Assembly (NCBI GenBank): GCA_009693865.1
Contig: SHWL01000024.1
Location: forward strand, 1 to 39,554
DNA length: 39,554 nt
Reading direction: 5' to 3'
From: Acetobacteraceae bacterium
GTDB lineage: Bacteria; Pseudomonadota; Alphaproteobacteria; Acetobacterales; Acetobacteraceae
Within the stretch, counting starts at the first letter, position 1; each line of letters begins with the position of its first letter. Of this stretch, positions 35,201 to 39,554 are shown piece after piece. The notes beneath the pieces are model-generated. The model had not been told where the DNA came from. It saw only the letters and a program-made list of their open reading frames with translations, and did not search any database. Made by a program: the position numbers and the translations under genes.

Positions 35201-37312
35201 GCGCGTCACATCGGGCGCGTCCTCAATGGTGACCGGAAGGGTGGTGCGTCCCTCGGCGTCGGTATCGGCCATTTCCAGATGGCGCGAGTCCGGCGCGTAG
35301 GTCTCACCGATGACTCCGATGCGGTAACCGGAAAGGGCGGGGAACGGGTCGGGATCGATGATCAGACGCAGCTTCGCTTTACCGGTGAGACCGGCCGCGG
35401 GGGCGCCGTAGAGGAACCTCGCCGAGACCGGAATCGTGGCCGCCTGGCCGGGGATCAACAGCGCCGGCGCGGGTCCGGCCTCGACCGCCATGCGATCGGG
35501 GACGAACGCATCGACGCGGAAGTCCATCGACCCAATGGGCGAGGCCTTCGGATCGGCATTGATTTCGACCTTCCAGGTTCCCGCCGCCGCGCCGGATGAC
35601 AAGATCACCGGCAAATGCAGCGATGCATCCCCGGTGCGCGCCGGGGTGGCACGCAGGAAAACCTGGCCGTTCGGGCGCTTGATCGTCACGGTCGCGGGAA
35701 GATCCGCGGGCAGGCCGGCCGCGTCACGGAGAATCGCCATGACCTGGACGGTTTCTCCGGGCCGATAAATTCCGCGATCGAGCCAAACGAACGCATCCAG
35801 CGGGCCGGGATGCGGCATTCCCTCCACGCCACGATCGGACAGGTCGAAAGACGCGACGTTCAGATCGAGCGCGGCGAAATCGTCCCCTACGCCGAATGCA
35901 TGCAGGGCAGCGGGCGCCAACGGTCCCTCCCCCAACAGCAACGGTGCGGGAAACTTCGCAAAACCCTGGGCGTCTGTCCGCGCCTCGGCGAGGATGTCGT
36001 TATTGCGGGCCAACAACGCCAACCGGACGTCGGACCGCGGCTTCGCGTCGCTGTAACCACGCACCTGCACGGTCAGTCCATCAGAACCGCGCCAGACCGT
36101 GGGCGCCAGGTCCGTACGCAGGATCATCTGTACAGCCGAAGCATCATCATCTTTCGCGGTGCCATCGCCGGGTGTCGCGATGAGCGCGTAAAGCCCGGGA
36201 CCGGCAGTGGCGAGCGCTTCAGGGAACGGCAGGGCAACGCGGGCGGGTTTGTTGGGCTCCCATTTCGTCACCGGCGCCGTCCCGGTCCAGACCTCGCGAC
36301 CGGAATGACTGGCGAGATTGTTGGCTTTCCAGACGTCCAGCGCCTCGCCTAGTTTGGCCTCGCGCAAGTATTGCGACACGTTGCGCTCGGTCAGGCGGAT
36401 CAGACGCAGCGACACTGCGGACAAATTGATTGTCGTCATCGTCACCGACGGCGTTTGGCCGCGTGGCAGCACGAAAAGGCGAGAGTCGAACACAATCCGC
36501 GACGCCAGATTGGGAATGGCGACCGCGAGCGCGGTCTCCTTGACCAGGGTCAACCCGGCCTCGCCCGGCATCCCGGCGCGGAGGGTCAAGCGCGTGGTCG
36601 TGCCGGGTGGCAGGCCCGATACGCAGATCAAATCCTCTTCCCGGGTCACCGCCGCGCCCGGCACCGGCGGCATCAGACGGACCCAGTCGCCCGGCACGAA
36701 GTCCGGACGCCGGACGGGCGGGACAGTAAATTCCACACACACCCTCGGCGGATCGGCGTCCGCTTCGGTGTTGAGTTTTTTCACCACCACGCCGACGGCG
36801 CGGCGCGCGTCCGCCAGCGTCTTTTGGTATGCGGGATTGGCCGGCGCGCGGTCCACCACCGCCTGCAACACAATGAGTGATTGAGGGCCGCGATCCAAAG
36901 CGCGCAACGCCTCCGCCATCAACAGCAGGCCCGGGATTTCGGCCTCGCTCGCCTTGCCGCCCGCGAGGCTCATCCAGGCGGCATGCAATGCCGCCTTCGG
37001 ATCCGGCGGCGTGCGCTGCATTTGGGCGGTGGCTAAATCCAGCAACTGCTTTGGCGTGACCTCACCTTGAGCGACCCGAGTCTCCAACGCGGTCACGGCG
37101 GCAGGCCAATCCTGCTTCGCCATGGCGGCGGCGGCCTGCTGTTCGGCGGTACGGCGCGCGGCGGGAGTCCCGCCAGCGGGAACGCGCTTCGTCAGACTTA
37201 AAATATAGGCCTGGGCGTCGCGTTGCAGACCCGGTAGGTCCGGCGCGGCGGCACGGCATGGCATGGCGGCCAAAAGGAACAGGCCAAGCACAAACAGAAT
37301 TCGGGCCGCCAT
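32210..37312 (-). CDS. Bacterial alpha-2-macroglobulin
   Basis: This 1700-residue periplasmic protease trap is normally paired with PbpC. The thioester motif CLEQ is intact at Cys1267 (YPWSCLEQTTSRGFP), so it should bind proteases covalently after bait cleavage. N-terminal regions contain repeated macroglobulin-type beta domains (for example AFVWLDRGIYRPGETVQVMA). The signal peptide ends near PCRAAAP; the cysteine is preceded by AMP and does not make a lipobox. The E. coli protein, by contrast, is a lipoprotein. A GGGGAG site lies before the ATG. Its role is defence of a breached envelope while PbpC repairs the wall. Confidence 0.96.
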   Translation of the reverse strand: MAARILFVLGLFLLAAMPCRAAAPDLPGLQRDAQAYILSLTKRVPAGGTPAARRTAEQQAAAAMAKQDWPAAVTALETRVAQGEVTPKQLLDLATAQMQRTPPDPKAALHAAWMSLAGGKASEAEIPGLLLMAEALRALDRGPQSLIVLQAVVDRAPANPAYQKTLADARRAVGVVVKKLNTEADADPPRVCVEFTVPPVRRPDFVPGDWVRLMPPVPGAAVTREEDLICVSGLPPGTTTRLTLRAGMPGEAGLTLVKETALAVAIPNLASRIVFDSRLFVLPRGQTPSVTMTTINLSAVSLRLIRLTERNVSQYLREAKLGEALDVWKANNLASHSGREVWTGTAPVTKWEPNKPARVALPFPEALATAGPGLYALIATPGDGTAKDDDASAVQMILRTDLAPTVWRGSDGLTVQVRGYSDAKPRSDVRLALLARNNDILAEARTDAQGFAKFPAPLLLGEGPLAPAALHAFGVGDDFAALDLNVASFDLSDRGVEGMPHPGPLDAFVWLDRGIYRPGETVQVMAILRDAAGLPADLPATVTIKRPNGQVFLRATPARTGDASLHLPVILSSGAAAGTWKVEINADPKASPIGSMDFRVDAFVPDRMAVEAGPAPALLIPGQAATIPVSARFLYGAPAAGLTGKAKLRLIIDPDPFPALSGYRIGVIGETYAPDSRHLEMADTDAEGRTTLPVTIEDAPDVTRPVKAEIDIEVDDPSGRASRANVSIPVRPAGASIGIKPLFPDDAVDAQAEAAFDVAAVKPDGTRTRLAAKLRLVRERPDWRMVMRGSVARYETVWKDEPLETRDVAIPEGQPFRFSKRLDFGRYRIEVAQTGGMAVTSYRFRAGWASSDSPDVPDRVDVSADRKTVPVGQTVRIHIAPPFAGEATLLVLSDKVLLTRILAVPEAGTTVDVPVEASWGPGAYVAVHVFRGGATNRPGRALGLTWVAVDPTARTMAVTIDTPEKILPRGRLYVPVKADPGAWLTMAVVDEGILRLTRFVSPNPVAHFLSRRRLGLDIRDDWGRLLAPAEGEATLLKQGGDDSGTPLPDIPIRTVTLFTPPLQAGADGLATIPIDIPDFNGQVRLMVVAWHGSRIGGASKNLIVRDPLIAEALLPRFLAPGDDARLAVLLHNIDLPAGEAKVVISTGGPLTLNGTDTLSAVLEPGQRAVPGTILRATGAGRGVVKLSITGPGGYNLLRDTAITVRPSRGLGSIVAGAELAPGAEVRLAPATDRFIPGTWRASAMFGGPVRYDAAGVARELAGYPWSCLEQTTSRGFPLVMLPDGPMAGDDRAGRLQTAVSSVLDRQRFDGAFALWAASGEAEAWLTSYAMDFLLRAKAAGAVVPDQAVTDALKFLREASDEDSSTPEAMAAQAYRLYILARAGQGRPGAARVLAEELDKLPTPLAKAQLGAALMLAHDRPRAEAAFTAALGSPARKWWYKDYGTSLRDQLATVVLLKESGVLPQRLTALTAALPGADLRAGSLSTQEQAWAVAAAASLGKDGQLARIRLDGKDLPAAASFTAALNGPVIARNLGDRAVWQAVSVTGVPIEPPAAARAGMRIIRKFLRDDGSPVDLDTLRQNTSFVLLLEGRAEDGQEHRALVVQGLPAGWEIVGRFNEGGVPGMSWLDKLSGTEAQPAADDRYAAIVPLEPNAPGFRVAVRLRAVTPGSFELPGAELSDMYRPGIFARQAVARIKVLAAE

Positions 37313-37417
37313 CGCACGTCTCCCCAGCGCTCGTGTCCCGGTCAGGACGGGCGGCTTATAGCAGAGCGCGAGTTCGGTATGGAAACGAAACCGGAGACGA
37401 TTGGGCCGGGTGGACGT

Positions 37418-38134
37418 TCAGGATGGCGGAGGAGCGACCGGCTCCATCGGTAACCCGGCGGCCTGCCATGAATCTCGTCCGCCGCGGTACCAATAGACCT
37501 CGGTAAATCCCAAATCGACCGCACGGAGCGTGGCGTTGTGCGCAAGCCAGCACATCCGGGATGCACAGAAGATGACCAGGGGGCGCGACTTGTCGCCAGC
37601 CGTCAGTCTCGCGAGGTGATAGTCGAACCAGGCCTGGACGTCGTCGTCGATGTGACGGCCAACACCGGCATCCCTCAACCAAACCGCGTTCGGCAGGCTG
37701 AACGCTTGCTCCCCGCCGATGACATCGACCAACAGCGGCGCCCGGCCGGAGGCGAGCAGTTGATGAAGCCCGGCGGTGGTGATCGTTCGCGCGCCTTCGA
37801 TCCGCGTGGGAGTCGGCGCGTCGAAGTCGCTTACGCGAAGCGCGGTTGTTGGCGCGACACCGTAATCGACGTTTTCGTCGGCGAAACTGGCGCGCGGGCT
37901 TATCGCCTCCACCGGCACGCCGCCCGAGGGAGGTTGCGGGTAAGCGAATTGCGGGTACGACGGCCGCGTGTAGGACGCCTGGGTTGGCGGTACGTACCCG
38001 ACCGGGGCGTAGGGGCGAGGATAATAGCCGGGGGCGTATGGGGTTGTCGGGCGTCCCCAATACCTGGGCTGAGGTTGAACGACGCAACCGCTGAGCGTAG
38101 CGCAGATCCCGATCGCAACAACGAGGCGAAGCAT
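37418..38134 (-). CDS. Rhodanese-like lipoprotein with a C-x4-CW motif
   Basis: This is a 238-residue lipoprotein (lipobox LSGC, Cys17) with a long Pro/Tyr-rich linker (about residues 21-70) and a C-terminal rhodanese-like domain (about 115-235). The loop reads VIFCASRMCWLAHNATLRAV: Cys190 and Cys195-Trp196. It resembles the PQQ-catabolism-associated CXXCW rhodanese family, but with four residues rather than two between the cysteines. A thiol/disulfide or sulfur-carrier role at the outer membrane is possible. The ATG at 38134 has GGGAGGT 7 bases upstream and was preferred over an in-frame ATG five codons earlier. Confidence 0.85.
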   Translation of the reverse strand: MLRLVVAIGICATLSGCVVQPQPRYWGRPTTPYAPGYYPRPYAPVGYVPPTQASYTRPSYPQFAYPQPPSGGVPVEAISPRASFADENVDYGVAPTTALRVSDFDAPTPTRIEGARTITTAGLHQLLASGRAPLLVDVIGGEQAFSLPNAVWLRDAGVGRHIDDDVQAWFDYHLARLTAGDKSRPLVIFCASRMCWLAHNATLRAVDLGFTEVYWYRGGRDSWQAAGLPMEPVAPPPS

Positions 38135-39047
38135 CGTGCAACCTCCCAAAATGGGTCCCGGATCAGGTCATGCGTCCGGTGCGAGTTCCCTATATCATAA
38201 CCGCGGCGGGATGGCACGATTGTTCGGGTCATACCCGGGCATTTTCTTCACCTCGGGCACCGGATCGGGAAACTGTGCGTGATGACTCGATACCGTATCG
38301 ACAAATCGATCCTGAGCGATACTATCACGTTATAATTCTTGAACTGACAAACCGTTCTGCGACACGCGAGATCGTTTCATTAGTAATGACAGGCGCGCGC
38401 GATGCGGCCAGATCGAACCCTCCAAACAATTCCGATCTGCCTCGCCGCCAGGGAGTATCGGCGGATCCGCGCGGTCAAGGCCTCAGAACCTCCCTCCGCT
38501 TCGGGCCGTTGCTTCCGCCCGGCATAACGGCCGGCCTCCTCCGCGCAGGCCATAAGCTGGACCTGGTGGAATAACATCGGCGGCAATACGATCAGGCCGC
38601 ACGCGGCCGGGCTGATGCCGGATGGACTGGTGAAAATGCCGGCGGCATCGAGGTTGCCGGAGTTAGGGGATGTGGAGTTCATGGTACGGACAGCCCGGCC
38701 AGGGACGCGTGGGCCGGCGGCGGAACTTGCGCGGGCGATATTGACGAATGGCGACCGGTTGCAGCGGAGGACCCGCCGGCGCGGGTCAATATCGGGCTTC
38801 GTCCCCTTTGGGACATGATCTCGAAACCGGCCGCGAGACCCTTTTCGTGTCACCGCGCGCGCCATCTGTGCAGATATTTATCCTGTCGGGAAATCCAAGA
38901 GTTGTGTAATTCCGATAGGTTGCTGACGCTATTTCCCCGGGTCTGGATTTATGCAAAGATTCTGTTGCCCATCCGGGAGAAATCGCCTTAGAGTCATGAC
39001 GTGCACGTAAACTCTCTATGGGGCCGGATAACCCTGAAAGAATCGCC
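38135..39047. other. Long gap with no supported gene
   Basis: About 900 bases between the rhodanese lipoprotein and the right-edge operon. Frames on both strands (for example plus 38615-38818) show no homology I recognise. A TATAAT at 38331-38336 has no fitting upstream hexamer. The region is more AT-rich near 38280-38390 and again around 38870-39010, and probably carries promoters for both flanks. Confidence 0.4.
38287..38301. promoter_or_regulatory. Palindromic site in the gap upstream of the lipoprotein
   Basis: TCGATACCGTATCGA has perfect 7-base arms around one central base, about 150 bases upstream of the minus-strand lipoprotein start. Such symmetry suits a dimeric regulator. There is no second copy in the gap to strengthen the call. 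Confidence 0.25.
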
Positions 39048-39362
39048 ATGGCCGTGTTGATCGTTGTTCCAATTGCCACACTTATGGCTCTGATTGGCTA
39101 CCGGCTCCTGACCGGACAGATCAGAACAACCGGCCTTTTGTTGGATAACGTGGGGGCCTTCAGCCCGTCTCGTCTTCAGATGCTCCTGAGCACCACGTTC
39201 GGGGCGGGTTTCTATCTCTTCGCAAGTCTACGTGGGGGAAACGCTGGCACGGACCTGCCGGGCACTCTCCCGACGCTACTGGCGTTTCTGGGCGGCAGCC
39301 ACGCGCTGTATCTGACTCAGAAATGGTTCACCCTTCGCCCAGGCAAGGAAGCACACAAATGA
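39048..39362 (+). CDS. Small three-helix membrane protein, unrecognised
   Basis: This is a 104-residue membrane protein from ATG 39048 (an ATG at 39018 adds ten residues, but neither has a strong ribosome-binding site). A first helix covers about residues 1-20. A cytoplasmic-type loop with LLLDNVGAFSPSRLQMLLST leads into a second helix (about 46-62). A third follows LPGTLPTLLAFLGGSHALYL. The SPSRLQML element before a helix, and a glycine-rich last helix, recur in a widespread but uncharacterised kind of small membrane protein. The stop overlaps the next start as ATGA. It is the first gene of a packed operon that runs off the right edge. Confidence 0.65.
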   Translation: MAVLIVVPIATLMALIGYRLLTGQIRTTGLLLDNVGAFSPSRLQMLLSTTFGAGFYLFASLRGGNAGTDLPGTLPTLLAFLGGSHALYLTQKWFTLRPGKEAHK

Positions 39363-39445
39363 ACACCTTTGGCCCTTTGACAACCGCGACCCTGCTGGGT
39401 TGGGTCTTAAGCATCCCCTTATTTGCATCTGAATTCGCCACGTAA
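39359..39445 (+). CDS. 28-residue hydrophobic peptide
   Basis: An ATG that overlaps the previous stop (ATGA) opens a frame of 28 codons to TAA at 39443-39445. The product is mostly one hydrophobic segment, LLGWVLSIPLF, with a short polar tail EFAT. It could be a single-pass micro-protein acting with the upstream membrane protein, or a coupling leader. The overlap geometry supports translation. Confidence 0.5.
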   Translation: MNTFGPLTTATLLGWVLSIPLFASEFAT

Positions 39446-39462
39446 TAAAAGAATCAAGGTGG

Positions 39463-39554
39463 ATGCTCTGGGATTCCGAAAAGAATCAAAAATCCCTCTT
39501 TTCGAGTCCTGATCTTTCGTTTGTCCTGGACGGGTTGCCGGAATCGGTTCCTCT
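39463..39554 (+). CDS. Start of a third gene in the right-edge operon
   Basis: An ATG at 39463 preceded by AAGGTGG opens a frame that stays open to the window end. The first residues are MLWDSEKNQKSLFSSPDLSF: polar and soluble, with no signal peptide. The ribosome-binding site is close to the ATG. Function cannot be inferred from 30 residues. Confidence 0.45.
   Translation, partial: MLWDSEKNQKSLFSSPDLSFVLDGLPESVP

Noticed and set aside
34040-35599. A 519-codon plus-strand frame inside the alpha-2-macroglobulin gene
   Set aside because: Arg/His-rich antisense frame opposite a continuous 1700-codon gene.
38170-38574. A 134-codon plus-strand frame in the gap near the right end
   Set aside because: No ribosome-binding site, no domain pattern and mixed composition; treated as non-coding.
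1-39554. CRISPR arrays, tRNA or rRNA genes
   Set aside because: No regularly spaced direct repeats were seen, and no cloverleaf with a T-loop and acceptor stem or rRNA-like block was found by eye on either strand.

Overview
The window looks like a chromosomal stretch of a GC-rich alphaproteobacterium. Two gene strings with conserved order support this: lpxC-bamD-recN (reading leftward) and proA-nadD-rsfS (reading rightward). The style of the many catabolic genes (CaiB/BaiF CoA-transferase, luciferase-like oxidoreductases, a Rieske oxygenase) suggests Rhodospirillales, perhaps Acetobacteraceae. That family-level call is inference; no rRNA or tRNA gene was seen.

Left part (1-8.5 kb) is a patchwork. 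An IS630-type transposase start at the edge abuts a 5'-truncated GHMP (heptose-phosphate type) kinase. Then come csaA with a coupled 48-residue protein, a gamma-glutamyltransferase, a WbpE-like sugar aminotransferase and an LLM oxidoreductase. Next are a decayed IS3-family element, an AT-richer orphan membrane protein, and a scar where a murJ tail and a Uma2-nuclease tail meet head to head.

Middle part (8.5-22.9 kb) holds a CoA-transferase, an MBL hydrolase coupled to a LysE exporter, the envelope and repair string lpxC-bamD-recN, and a second LLM oxidoreductase. A gene graveyard follows (16.6-18.4 kb): small unassigned ORFs, a lipoprotein, a P450 fragment that has lost its heme cysteine, and a frameshifted LysR fragment. 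Then come a HepT/MntA toxin-antitoxin pair, proA-nadD-rsfS and a large SGNH hydrolase that overlaps rsfS tail to tail.

Right part (23-38.1 kb) is almost all on the minus strand: ada; a Rieske-SDR-FAH catabolic operon; and a long envelope cluster reading alpha-2-macroglobulin, pbpC, a 27-codon overlapping ORF, opgC and two SGNH-type proteins. The second-to-last gene is a likely pseudoenzyme. A rhodanese-like lipoprotein lies upstream of it. The cluster joins peptidoglycan repair and protease trapping (pbpC/A2M) to acyl transfer onto, and removal from, a periplasmic or surface glycan (OpgC/SGNH).

The right edge (39.0 kb on) begins a tightly packed plus-strand operon: a three-helix membrane protein, a 28-residue hydrophobic peptide, and the start of a third gene cut by the window end. 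Nothing in it is recognised. This operon, the orphan membrane protein at 6.7 kb and the OpgC/SGNH module are the best candidates for undescribed biology.
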